NCBI RefSeq assembly: GCF_009846885.1
Contig: NZ_WUWM01000010.1
Location: forward strand, 62,001-126,000
Direction: 5' to 3'
DNA length: 64,000 nucleotides
From: Paenibacillus puerhi
GTDB lineage: Bacteria; Bacillota; Bacilli; Paenibacillales; NBRC-103111
The notes under the pieces are model-generated. The model was not told the DNA's origin. It did no database searches and saw nothing but the letters and a program-made list of their open reading frames with translations. This document shows positions 26,511 through 34,402 of the stretch, one piece after another. A program made the translations under genes and the position numbers. The number at the start of each line of letters is the position of its first letter. Within the stretch, counting starts at the first letter, position 1.

Positions 26511-26567
26511 GCCTTCTCAGGGGCGAGACCCGGAATGTGATTCCGGCAACCCGCGAGAAGGCTTTTT
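26511..26567 (+). terminator. Terminator after rsfA
   Basis: GCCTTCTC pairs with GAGAAGGC; inside is a second hairpin CCGGAA TGTGA TTCCGG; TTTTT follows. Confidence 0.85.
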
Positions 26568-26592
26568 GTATTTCTAGGGGAGTGATTCTTAA

Positions 26593-26622
26593 CTGACAAC
26601 TTGCCCAGGACCTGGTTATAAT
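26593..26622 (+). promoter_or_regulatory. SigA promoter of the ketopantoate reductase gene
   Basis: CTGACA (26593-26598), 18 bp, TATAAT (26617-26622), 37 bp before the proposed CTG start. Confidence 0.68.
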
Positions 26623-26658
26623 GGAACAAAGGACCCGAATCAGAAGGAGGGACAGAGA

Positions 26659-27660
26659 CTGAGTCGTTATACTTGCATTGGCGCCGGTGCTATCGGCACG
26701 CTTTTTGCTGTAAAAATAGCTAAGGCCGGATTTCCCTTAGAAGTGTTCGTGCGCAGGGAGGAGCAGGCCCGGCGGATTGCGGATGCCGGTCTTACGCTGC
26801 GCGAAGCTGAGGGCGAGGCGTATGCGGCAAAGCCGCTTGTGCGCCTTTTGCCGAGCCGGACGGAGCATGCGGCCCGGGATTACAAGCCTTCGATGGAAAG
26901 CGGAGATGCGGAAGACCCGCACTTTATCTTCCTGAGCGTAAAGCAGAACGCCATCACCGATGAGCTGGCTTCCGACATCCTTGGATTGATGGGGCCGGGT
27001 TCCTGGGTGGTCTGCCTGCAAAATGGCATCGGGCATGCCGAGAAGCTCGTCAAGCATCTCCCAGCCGATCGTTTGCTGCTTGCGGTTACCACCGAAGGCG
27101 CTCTAAGGGTATCGGACTGCGAATCTATTCATACCGGGCATGGAGAGACTTATATAGGCGCTTTTCGAGAAGGGGACAAGGAAGAAGTCGAAAACAGCCG
27201 CATAGTACAAAAAAAACTTGCAAAACAGCTGGAAATGGCAGGATTTCGGATTTCGCTGTCGAATGACATCATAAGTCGAATCTGGCAGAAATTATTGATC
27301 AATGCGGCGATTAATCCGTTATCGGCCCTCCTGCAAGTGCGCAACGGCGAATTGCTGGAGCTGAGCGAAGCCCGGCAGCTTATGCAACAGCTTGTCGAGG
27401 AAGGGAAGCTGCTGGCATCTGCCTGCGGGATCGAGATAGGAACGGATCTATGGACCCGCGTTCAGGAGGTTTGCGAGAATACCGCTGTCAACCGTTCTTC
27501 CATGCTGCAGGACATGCAGGCGGGACGCGTGACGGAGATTGAAGCGATCACGGGGAATATGCTTAACAAGGCTCGGACTGCAGGTCTTGAACTGCACGCG
27601 CATCAAAGTGTGTATCTCCTAATTAAGGCGCTGGAGAAACGCAGGTCTGCAGGCGATTGA
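26659..27660 (+). CDS. 2-dehydropantoate 2-reductase (ketopantoate reductase family), CTG start
   Basis: NADPH-dependent reduction of ketopantoate to pantoate in pantothenate and CoA synthesis. 333 residues from the proposed start: Rossmann motif CIGAGAIGTLFAVKIAKAGF at residues 6-25, KQNAITDELA, CLQNGIGHAEKL, and the C-terminal helical domain with WQKLLINAAINPLSALL and NRSSMLQDMQAGRVTEIEAI. No ATG, GTG or TTG precedes the Rossmann motif in frame; the first usual start (26743) would delete the cofactor site. AAGGAGGGA (26644-26652) is ideally spaced before CTG at 26659, so a CTG start is the best reading. The position matches B. subtilis ylbQ, which precedes the bshC-mraZ region. Confidence 0.88.
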   Translation: MSRYTCIGAGAIGTLFAVKIAKAGFPLEVFVRREEQARRIADAGLTLREAEGEAYAAKPLVRLLPSRTEHAARDYKPSMESGDAEDPHFIFLSVKQNAITDELASDILGLMGPGSWVVCLQNGIGHAEKLVKHLPADRLLLAVTTEGALRVSDCESIHTGHGETYIGAFREGDKEEVENSRIVQKKLAKQLEMAGFRISLSNDIISRIWQKLLINAAINPLSALLQVRNGELLELSEARQLMQQLVEEGKLLASACGIEIGTDLWTRVQEVCENTAVNRSSMLQDMQAGRVTEIEAITGNMLNKARTAGLELHAHQSVYLLIKALEKRRSAGD

Positions 27661-27687
27661 ACCACTAAGGTCGAAGCGGGTGATGTT

Positions 27688-28080
27688 ATGAATGTATGGA
27701 ACTGGCTTCATCAATTGTACACGATACTTGCACTCGTACCTTTTGTCGTTTTTTTCATCACCTGGCTTATCGTGTATAACTCCAAGCGGGATAAGAGAAA
27801 AGCTACCCACCTGAGTATGGATCTTACGACCGTGTTTCTGATCGGATCAGTCGGCTATATGAGCCGTAATTTGTTTAATTCGTCGCTGCTGCTCTGGCTG
27901 ATCATTTTGCTCTTCCTTATAGCTGCCGGTTTGCTTGGCAGCATGCAGAACCGGATGAAGGGCCGGATCGATCTGAAGAAGATCGTGCGAACCTTGTCCA
28001 GACTTGGGTTTCTAGTGCTGACGACCTGCTATGTCATGCTGGTCGTCGTCGGGATCGGCAAGTACATGTTCCTATCCTAA
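27688..28080 (+). CDS. DUF3397-type membrane protein
   Basis: 130 residues with four hydrophobic segments (LYTILALVPFVVFFITWLIV; TTVFLIGSVGYMSRNLF; LLLWLIILLFLIAAGLL; FLVLTTCYVMLVVVGIGKY). The pattern and the position just after the ketopantoate reductase gene fit the DUF3397 family of unknown function. Only 27 bp separate it from that gene, so they form an operon ending at a strong terminator. Confidence 0.8.
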   Translation: MNVWNWLHQLYTILALVPFVVFFITWLIVYNSKRDKRKATHLSMDLTTVFLIGSVGYMSRNLFNSSLLLWLIILLFLIAAGLLGSMQNRMKGRIDLKKIVRTLSRLGFLVLTTCYVMLVVVGIGKYMFLS

Positions 28081-28449
28081 GAGTTAAGTAGAGGGTTGCC
28101 TGGGCTAGAAGAAACTAAAGTTGTGATTTTCGTACATACGCATAATTTTACTACAAAAAGAGAGCCTATTTTCATAGGCTCTCTTTTTGTTTATAGAGAA
28201 AATGAAGCCGCTGTAGACATGGAAAGACTCAACGTTCCTCTATTCGACAAGAATTGACCAATGACAAAAAGTAGAAGTAGATTTTATTAACCGAGGGTTG
28301 TATAATTTCTCAGTGGCAACGGTTTCAGTCATTTACAAATCGGTATAATATATGTATTATCGTTAGTATTCATTATTTGACCAGGTGATGATTCTGAATT
28401 ATTCATTCAGAATTAACATATAATTACATATTAAAAAGGAGGAGTTATT
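28081..28449. other. Regulatory region before the opp operon
   Basis: No gene. After the terminator it is AT-rich with several possible promoters: TATAAT at 28301 and 28344, and TTGACC at 28377. Two dyads are present: ATAATA TATG TATTAT (28345-28360), overlapping the second -10, and a perfect ATTCTGAAT, five bases, ATTCAGAAT (28391-28413), 37 bases before oppA. None of the promoters has a convincing partner box, so I list them together. Confidence 0.5.
28154..28189 (+). terminator. Terminator after the DUF3397 gene
   Basis: Stem starting CAAAAAGAGAGCCTAT, short loop, exact complement, giving 16 bp with A and T runs on both sides. Confidence 0.88.
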
Positions 28450-30117
28450 ATGAAATTCAAGAAACTTCTAGTTTTGGCTTCTGTCACCGCCATGCTAGGC
28501 TCAGCCGTGGCCGGATGCTCGGGTGCGAATAATCAAGGAGAGGCAGGAGGCGGCGCAGCTGGCGATAAAAATGCGCCGGCACAAGAAATTCGGACTAATT
28601 TGTCCGCCGAACCGCCTGCCCTGGATAGCTCTATCGCGACGACGAACCCTACCTTCACGATTCTGAACGCGGTCAACGAAGGCCTGTACCGCCTGGATGC
28701 CGAAGGGAAGGCCCAACCGGCTCTGGCTAAGGAGCTTCCCAAAATTTCGCCTGACGGCCTCGTGTACACCATCACGCTGCGCGACGGCTTGAAGTGGGCC
28801 GACGGCTCCGCTCTGACCGCTCAAGATTTCGTGTGGGCTTATCAGCGCACGTTGGACCCCGCTACGAAAGCGAAATACGCGTCGATGCTGGCCTGGATCA
28901 AAGGCGGCGACGCTTTGAATAAAGCGAAGCCTGAGGAGCTGGAAGCGAAAAAAGCGGCTCTCGGCATTAAGGCTGTAGATGAGAAAACATTGGAAATCAC
29001 ACTGGAGCGTCCGGTAGCCTTTTTCACGGATCAGTTGGCCATGCCGTTATTTTTCCCGCAAAAAGCCGATTTCGTCACTAAGCAAGGCGATAAAAACGGC
29101 GCGGACGCCGACAAGGTCATTGGCGCAGGTCCCTTCAAACTGGAAAAATGGGATCATGAGCAGCAGCTGGTTATGGTCAAAAACGACAACTACTGGGATG
29201 CCGCGAATGTGAAGCTGAATAAGGTTACGGTAAACATCGTTAAGGATCCGAACACCGCACTTAATATGTTCGAAACCAATCAAGTGGATCTGACCGAGCT
29301 TCGCGGCGAGCAGTCCAAAATGTTCCAGGGCAAGCCTGAGCTCGCTATCAAAAAAGAATTCGTAACCGCCTATATCATGTTCCACAACAGCAAGAATCCT
29401 GCTTTCGCCAATGCGAAGGTTCGTCAAGCGCTTGGCATGGCCATTGACCGCAAAGCCTATAACGAGGTGGTGTTGGGTGGCTCTTCGATCCCTTCGACAG
29501 GTCTTGTTCCTGGGACGGTACTTGACGGCAACAAGCAGGAGTTCCGTAAGACGGCCGGAGATACCCAAACGGCATTTGACGTAGCCAAAGCAAAGGCCTT
29601 GCTGGCGGAAGGTCTCAAGGAACTGAATATGACAGCTCTGCCGAAGTTTAAGCTGACTTCGGACGACACGGAAACTTCCAAAAAGACGATTGAATTCATT
29701 CAAGCTCAATGGAAACAAAACCTGGGCGTAGATGTTGACGGCGAGCCGCTGCCTTTCGCGCTGCGTGTTAAAAATATGCAAGAAAATAACTTTGACGCGC
29801 TGATCGCTCTATGGGGAGCCGATTATAACGATCCGATGACCTTCCTTGACATGTGGGTATCCGATAACAAGTCGTTCAATTACGTTCAATATAACAGCAA
29901 GGCTTACGACGATCTTGTTAAAGCGGCGGACAAGGAGGTCGACTTGGCCAAGAGAGCCCAGACGCTTGCTGAGGCCGAGAAATTGTTGATGGCCGATGCT
30001 CCGATTTACCCGCTGTACTTCCGTACGAAACCTTATGCGAAAAATCCGAGCGTGGATGGTCTTATTCTCCCTTCCATGTCCAAAGAGTGGGAGCTGCGTT
30101 GGGTTAGTCTTAAGTAA
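28450..30117 (+). CDS. oppA: Oligopeptide ABC transporter, substrate-binding lipoprotein
   Basis: 555 residues, SBP family 5. Lipobox AVAGC with Cys23, then a Gly/Ala linker and the binding domain starting EIRTNLSAEPPALDSSIA. Family signatures follow: GLKWADGSALTAQDFVWAYQR (about 115-135, in two overlapping motifs), GAGPFKLEKWDHEQQLVMVKN split across 220-240, and ALGMAIDRKAY (about 327). It captures oligopeptides outside the membrane for the OppBCDF permease. AAAAGGAGGAG precedes the ATG. It heads the operon but is followed by a terminator and a large stem-loop, consistent with higher expression of the binding protein than of the permease. Confidence 0.95.
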   Translation: MKFKKLLVLASVTAMLGSAVAGCSGANNQGEAGGGAAGDKNAPAQEIRTNLSAEPPALDSSIATTNPTFTILNAVNEGLYRLDAEGKAQPALAKELPKISPDGLVYTITLRDGLKWADGSALTAQDFVWAYQRTLDPATKAKYASMLAWIKGGDALNKAKPEELEAKKAALGIKAVDEKTLEITLERPVAFFTDQLAMPLFFPQKADFVTKQGDKNGADADKVIGAGPFKLEKWDHEQQLVMVKNDNYWDAANVKLNKVTVNIVKDPNTALNMFETNQVDLTELRGEQSKMFQGKPELAIKKEFVTAYIMFHNSKNPAFANAKVRQALGMAIDRKAYNEVVLGGSSIPSTGLVPGTVLDGNKQEFRKTAGDTQTAFDVAKAKALLAEGLKELNMTALPKFKLTSDDTETSKKTIEFIQAQWKQNLGVDVDGEPLPFALRVKNMQENNFDALIALWGADYNDPMTFLDMWVSDNKSFNYVQYNSKAYDDLVKAADKEVDLAKRAQTLAEAEKLLMADAPIYPLYFRTKPYAKNPSVDGLILPSMSKEWELRWVSLK

Positions 30118-30148
30118 CTTTGCCCGCACTGTTAGCAGGGAAAGAGGG

Positions 30149-30182
30149 GGCCGTTCTGAACCAGGGAACGGCCTCGATTTTT
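30149..30182 (+). terminator. Terminator or attenuator after oppA
   Basis: GGCCGTTC, nine-base loop, GAACGGCC, then TCGATTTTT. Since oppB has no clear promoter, partial read-through is likely. Confidence 0.7.
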
Positions 30183-30209
30183 CTCGTCAATCCGATCTAT
30201 CAAAGAATC

Positions 30210-30287
30210 GGCAGGCAATGCGGAGCTGCTTCGCAAACATAGCCTAGCCGGGAGAGGCCGCTATGCTTGCGAAGCAGCTCGGCTGCC
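30210..30287 (+). repeat. Large stem-loop between oppA and oppB
   Basis: Two 21-base arms (30223-30243 from GAGCTGCTTCGCAA, and 30260-30280 ending GCGAAGCAGCTC) pair with a single mismatch around a 16-base loop. An outer pairing GGCAG (30210-30214) with CTGCC (30283-30287) extends it. No T tract follows. In such operons hairpins here can stabilise the upstream oppA mRNA. Confidence 0.75.
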
Positions 30288-30345
30288 AGTGGCCAAGCTG
30301 ACCGCTATTTTACTTCTTAGTAGTTACTAGTTCAGGAGGTGTGCC

Positions 30346-31281
30346 ATGCTTCGTTACTTGTTGCGACGTCTTATCTATATGGCGATCACTTTGTGGCTCA
30401 TCGTCACGTTCACGTTTGTGTTGATGAAAAATTTGCCGGGTGATCCGTTCGGCGAGGACTCACAGAAGATGACTGCCGAGCAGAGGCAGATTTTATATGC
30501 GCAATACGGTCTGGATAAACCGGTATGGGAGCAATACCTGAAATATATGAATAACGTGATACACGGTGATCTGGGCGTATCCTACTCCTTTCCGACCCGT
30601 AAAGTGACGGATATTATTCAGCAGGCATTTCCCGCATCGCTGGAGCTGGGCTTGTGGGCGCTAGGTATTGCGATTGTCGTGGGTCTCTTCCTCGGTATCA
30701 TTGCATCGCTGAACCACAACAAAGGTCTGGACATAGGCGCGATGTTTACAGCAATCATCGGAATATCGATTCCTTCGTTCGTGCTGGGTCCGCTCTTATC
30801 TTACTTTGTAGGCGTGAAGCTGGGCTGGCTGCCTCCGGGCATGTGGACAGGACCTTCTTCCCGGATCTTGCCGGCGCTGGCCTTGTCCTTCGGTACCATT
30901 GCGATTCTGGCGAGGCTGATGCGCACTTCCATGCTTGATGTGCTGAATCAGGATTACATCAAGACTGCCAAGGCTAAAGGCTTGTCCTCCTCGGCTATTG
31001 TGGTCCGGCATACGATACGGAATGCGATTCTTCCGGTCGTAACGGTTCTTGGCCCGGTGTTTGTCAATCTGATAACCGGAACGCTCGTTATTGAGCAGAT
31101 CTTCGTGGTGCCCGGACTCGGGAAGCACTTTGTCCAGTCGATATATTCCAATGACTATACGATGATCACAGGCTTGACGATCTTCTATTCCTTTATCCTG
31201 GTGGTTGTGTTGTTTATTACGGACGTCCTTTATGGACTAGTAGATCCGCGGATTCGTCTGACGAAGGGAGCGAGCAAATGA
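30346..31281 (+). CDS. oppB: Oligopeptide ABC transporter permease OppB
   Basis: 311 residues, six transmembrane segments, with the DppB/OppB N-terminus MLRYLLRRLIYMAITLWLIV and PGDPF. The EAA loop that contacts the ATPase reads DYIKTAKAKGLSSSAIVVRH (about 202-221). The end RLTKGASK is cytoplasmic. Forms the membrane channel with OppC. TTCAGGAGGTGTGCC precedes the ATG, and the stop overlaps oppC (ATGA). Confidence 0.95.
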   Translation: MLRYLLRRLIYMAITLWLIVTFTFVLMKNLPGDPFGEDSQKMTAEQRQILYAQYGLDKPVWEQYLKYMNNVIHGDLGVSYSFPTRKVTDIIQQAFPASLELGLWALGIAIVVGLFLGIIASLNHNKGLDIGAMFTAIIGISIPSFVLGPLLSYFVGVKLGWLPPGMWTGPSSRILPALALSFGTIAILARLMRTSMLDVLNQDYIKTAKAKGLSSSAIVVRHTIRNAILPVVTVLGPVFVNLITGTLVIEQIFVVPGLGKHFVQSIYSNDYTMITGLTIFYSFILVVVLFITDVLYGLVDPRIRLTKGASK

Positions 31282-32195
31282 TGAATGTGTCCAAAGAGCT
31301 GTTTGAGCCCGCCCCTCGCGATCAGGTAGGCCGTGAATCTATCGTTCGTCCTTCGCTCACGTACTGGAAGGATGCCTGGAGGCGGCTGAAGAAAAACAAG
31401 CTGGCCATGTTCGGCTTGATCACGCTTTGCGCGCTCGCGCTGCTGTCGATCTTCGGACCGGTTCTGTCCAAGTTCGATTATGCGACTCAAAACTACGAGA
31501 TTAAAAATTTAGGGCCATCCGCCGAGCATTGGTTCGGTACGGACGACTTCGGTCGGGACCTGTGGGTCCGGGTATGGTGGGGGACGCGGATCTCCCTCGC
31601 GATCGGCCTTACTGCGGCGCTGCTCGATCTGGTCTTCGGCGTCATTTATGGGGGCGTCTCGGCGTATTATGGCGGACGCGTGGACGATATCATGCAGCGT
31701 ATTATCGAAATCGTCTACTCGATCCCGTTTCTGTTGATCTCGATTTTGTTGATCGTCGTGATGGGTCCCGGCTTCAAAACTATCATTATCGCCTATGCGA
31801 TAACCGGATGGGTGCCGATGGCCCGGCTCGTGCGCGGCCAGATCCTGCAGCTTAAAGAGCAGGAATACGTCCTAGCGGCCAGAACCCTGGGAGCGGGCGG
31901 CGCCCGAATTATTATGAAGCATCTGGTGCCTAATGCACTGGGCCTTATTATTGTTCAGATTACCTTTATTGTGCCATCGGCCATTTTCGTCGAATCATTC
32001 CTAAGCTTTATCGGTCTTGGCATTCGGGTGCCGCTCGCTTCGCTCGGTTCGCTATTGTCCGACGGCGCGAACTCCATCCGGATGTACCCTCACCGGGTTA
32101 TTTCGCCGACGATCGTGTTCAGCTTGATCCTGATGAGCTTCAACCTGCTGGGCGACGGTCTGCGGGATGCTCTTGATCCGAAGATGCGCAAATAG
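31278..32195 (+). CDS. oppC: Oligopeptide ABC transporter permease OppC
   Basis: 305 residues with the OppC-type extended N-terminus (SYWKDAWRRLKKNK-like stretch at about 24-38), six transmembrane segments, GTDDFGRDLWVRVWWGTRIS (about 84-103) and the EAA loop EYVLAARTLGAGGARIIMKH (about 195-214). The final residues LRDALDPKMRK are family-typical. Start is the first of two adjacent ATG codons, overlapping the oppB stop. Partner of OppB in the channel. Confidence 0.95.
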   Translation: MMNVSKELFEPAPRDQVGRESIVRPSLTYWKDAWRRLKKNKLAMFGLITLCALALLSIFGPVLSKFDYATQNYEIKNLGPSAEHWFGTDDFGRDLWVRVWWGTRISLAIGLTAALLDLVFGVIYGGVSAYYGGRVDDIMQRIIEIVYSIPFLLISILLIVVMGPGFKTIIIAYAITGWVPMARLVRGQILQLKEQEYVLAARTLGAGGARIIMKHLVPNALGLIIVQITFIVPSAIFVESFLSFIGLGIRVPLASLGSLLSDGANSIRMYPHRVISPTIVFSLILMSFNLLGDGLRDALDPKMRK

Positions 32196-32223
32196 CCAGT
32201 CATTCATTCGGAGGTGACGATTG

Positions 32224-33255
32224 ATGTCTAAGAATAAACCGATACTGGAAGTTAAGGACCTGCGGGTATCCTTCCGCACGTATGCCGGCGAAGTCCAAGC
32301 GGTACGCGGCGTGTCCTTTCATTTGAATAAAGGCGAGGTACTTGCCATCGTAGGGGAATCCGGCTGCGGCAAATCCGTGACCGCGCAGACGCTCATGAGG
32401 CTCATCCCTACCCCTCCCAGCATTATCAAAAGCGGCTCGATTATGTTCGATGGAACAACCGAGATTACGAAGCTGTCGAATGCCAAGATGGAGAAAATCC
32501 GCGGTTCGGAAATGGGCATGATCTTCCAGGACCCGATGACTTCCCTAAACCCCACCATGACGGTAGGCAAGCAAATAACGGAGGGCCTGATCAAGCATCA
32601 GAGCCTGAGCCGCAGAGAGGCCGACCTTAGGGCGATCGATATCTTGAAGCTGGTCGGCATCTCCAATCCGGAAGGGCGCATGAAGCAATATCCGCATGAG
32701 TTTTCCGGCGGGATGCGTCAGCGCGTTATGATCGCGATAGCTCTCGCCTGCAACCCGAAGCTGCTGATCGCGGACGAGCCGACGACGGCGCTGGATGTGA
32801 CGATACAAGCCCAAATCATCGATCTGATGAAGAAGCTGTCCGAACAGACGGAATCGGCCATTATCGTCATTACGCATGACCTTGGGGTTGTTGCCGAAAT
32901 GGCGCAGCGTGTAGTCGTCATGTATGCGGGCAAGGTGGTGGAGCAGGGGACGGTCGATGAAATTTTCTACCGTTCCCGTCATCCTTATACCTGGGGGCTG
33001 CTTCGTTCGGTGCCGCGTCTCGATCAGGAGAAAAACAGCGAGCTCGTGCCGATCCCGGGTACGCCTCCCGACCTGTTCGCACCCCCAAAGGGCTGCGCGT
33101 TCGCCGCAAGATGCCCGTATGCGATGAAGGTATGTCTGGAGATCGACCCGGAGCCGACGCCTTTGTCGGGCACGCATTCCGCTGCTTGCTGGCTGCTTCA
33201 TGAGGACGCGCCGAAGGTAGAACGCCCTGTAGAAGCGGGAGGTGCGGCACGATGA
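32224..33255 (+). CDS. oppD: Oligopeptide ABC transporter ATPase OppD
   Basis: 343 residues. Walker A GESGCGKS (about 41-48), Q-loop [17 protein letters not shown], signature SGGMRQRV (about 161-168), Walker [14 protein letters not shown]-loop [12 protein letters not shown]. The C-terminal oligopeptide domain includes [15 protein letters not shown] with Cys residues of the type that binds a metal or [4Fe-4S] site in this family. ATG 32224 is preferred to the TTG just before it because GGAGGT is then 8 bases away. Overlaps oppF by ATGA. Confidence 0.95.
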   Translation: MSKNKPILEVKDLRVSFRTYAGEVQAVRGVSFHLNKGEVLAIVGESGCGKSVTAQTLMRLIPTPPSIIKSGSIMFDGTTEITKLSNAKMEKIRGSEMGMIFQDPMTSLNPTMTVGKQITEGLIKHQSLSRREADLRAIDILKLVGISNPEGRMKQYPHEFSGGMRQRVMIAIALACNPKLLIADEPTTALDVTIQAQIIDLMKKLSEQTESAIIVITHDLGVVAEMAQRVVVMYAGKVVEQGTVDEIFYRSRHPYTWGLLRSVPRLDQEKNSELVPIPGTPPDLFAPPKGCAFAARCPYAMKVCLEIDPEPTPLSGTHSAACWLLHEDAPKVERPVEAGGAAR

Positions 33256-34208
33256 GCAATAAGCCGATTCTGGAAGTGAGAAATTTACAGAAGCATTTTC
33301 ATCTGGGCGGAGGCCAGACGCTGAAGGCTGTCGACAAGCTGAATTTCTCCATCAACCGGGGGGAAACGTTCGGCTTGGTCGGTGAGTCAGGCTGCGGCAA
33401 GTCGACGGCAGGAAGGACCATCATCCGCTTGTACGAAGCGACGAACGGCGAAGTGCTGTTCAATGGGGAAAATGTCCATAAGCTGCGCGGACGCCGAATG
33501 CAGGAATTTCGCCGTCAGATGCAGATGGTGTTCCAGGACCCTTACGCTTCACTGAATCCTCGGATGACCGTCGGCAATATTATCGCCGAAGGTCTCGATA
33601 TTCACGGCATCGCCAGCGGCCGCCAGCGCAAGGAACGCGTGTCGGAGCTGCTTGAAGCCGTAGGCCTGAATGAGGAGCATGCAAGCCGGTTCCCGCATGA
33701 ATTCTCAGGCGGGCAGAGGCAGCGGATCGGGATTGCTAGGGCGCTGGCTATCGAGCCACAATTTATTATTGCGGACGAGCCGATATCCGCCCTGGACGTG
33801 TCCGTGCAGGCGCAGGTGGTCAATTTGTTCAAGAAGCTGCAGAAGGAGCGGGGTCTTACGTATTTATTCATCGCCCATGACCTTGCGATGGTTAAGCACA
33901 TATCGGATCGGATCGGCGTGATGTATCTCGGCAAGCTGGTCGAGGTGACAACGGCGGAGGAGCTGTATGCGAACCCGCTGCATCCGTATACCCAATCGCT
34001 GCTGTCGGCGATCCCTATCCCCGATCCCGAGGTGGAACGCACGCGGGAGCGGATTATTCTTGAGGGAGAGATTCCAAGCCCGCTTAACCCGCCCAGCGGA
34101 TGCCCGTTCCGGACCCGGTGTCCGAAGGCGATGCCAGAGTGTGCGGCGGTGATGCCGGAGTTCAAAGAAGTGAAGCCCGGCCATTTTACCGCGTGCCATT
34201 TATATTAG
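33252..34208 (+). CDS. oppF: Oligopeptide ABC transporter ATPase OppF
   Basis: 318 residues. Walker A GESGCGKS (about 44-51), Q-loop [17 protein letters not shown], signature [15 protein letters not shown] (about 155-169), Walker [14 protein letters not shown]-loop IAHDLAMV. The C-terminal [17 protein letters not shown] is the oligopeptide-transporter extension. Pairs with OppD to power import. It is the last gene of the operon, before a good terminator. Confidence 0.95.
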   Translation: MSNKPILEVRNLQKHFHLGGGQTLKAVDKLNFSINRGETFGLVGESGCGKSTAGRTIIRLYEATNGEVLFNGENVHKLRGRRMQEFRRQMQMVFQDPYASLNPRMTVGNIIAEGLDIHGIASGRQRKERVSELLEAVGLNEEHASRFPHEFSGGQRQRIGIARALAIEPQFIIADEPISALDVSVQAQVVNLFKKLQKERGLTYLFIAHDLAMVKHISDRIGVMYLGKLVEVTTAEELYANPLHPYTQSLLSAIPIPDPEVERTRERIILEGEIPSPLNPPSGCPFRTRCPKAMPECAAVMPEFKEVKPGHFTACHLY

Positions 34209-34231
34209 AAGAAATGCCTCAAGAAAGCGAT

Positions 34232-34262
34232 AGCCTGCTCCTTCCCAGAGCGGGCTTTTTTT
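34232..34262 (+). terminator. Terminator after oppF
   Basis: AGCCTGCTC, seven-base loop, GAGCGGGCT (one G-U pair), then seven T. Confidence 0.88.
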
Positions 34263-34308
34263 CTGCCGTCTTCCCGACTATTCCATGATTTTTTCTCCGC
34301 GTTTTCTT

Positions 34309-34337
34309 TTGACGATTAAGGATATCCTGTGTACAAT
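34309..34337 (+). promoter_or_regulatory. SigA promoter of bshC
   Basis: TTGACG (34309-34314), 17 bp, TACAAT (34332-34337), about 65 bp before the bshC start. Confidence 0.8.
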
Positions 34338-34402
34338 AAAGTTGTTTGCTGCCTTACATACAAACGGGAGGCAACTAACCAAACATAAGAGAGGCGGCGG
34401 GT

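Noticed and set aside
28391-28413. Possible CodY box in the opp leader
   Set aside because: The dyad shares only a few positions with the AATTTTCWGAAAATT consensus, so I list it just as an unassigned dyad.
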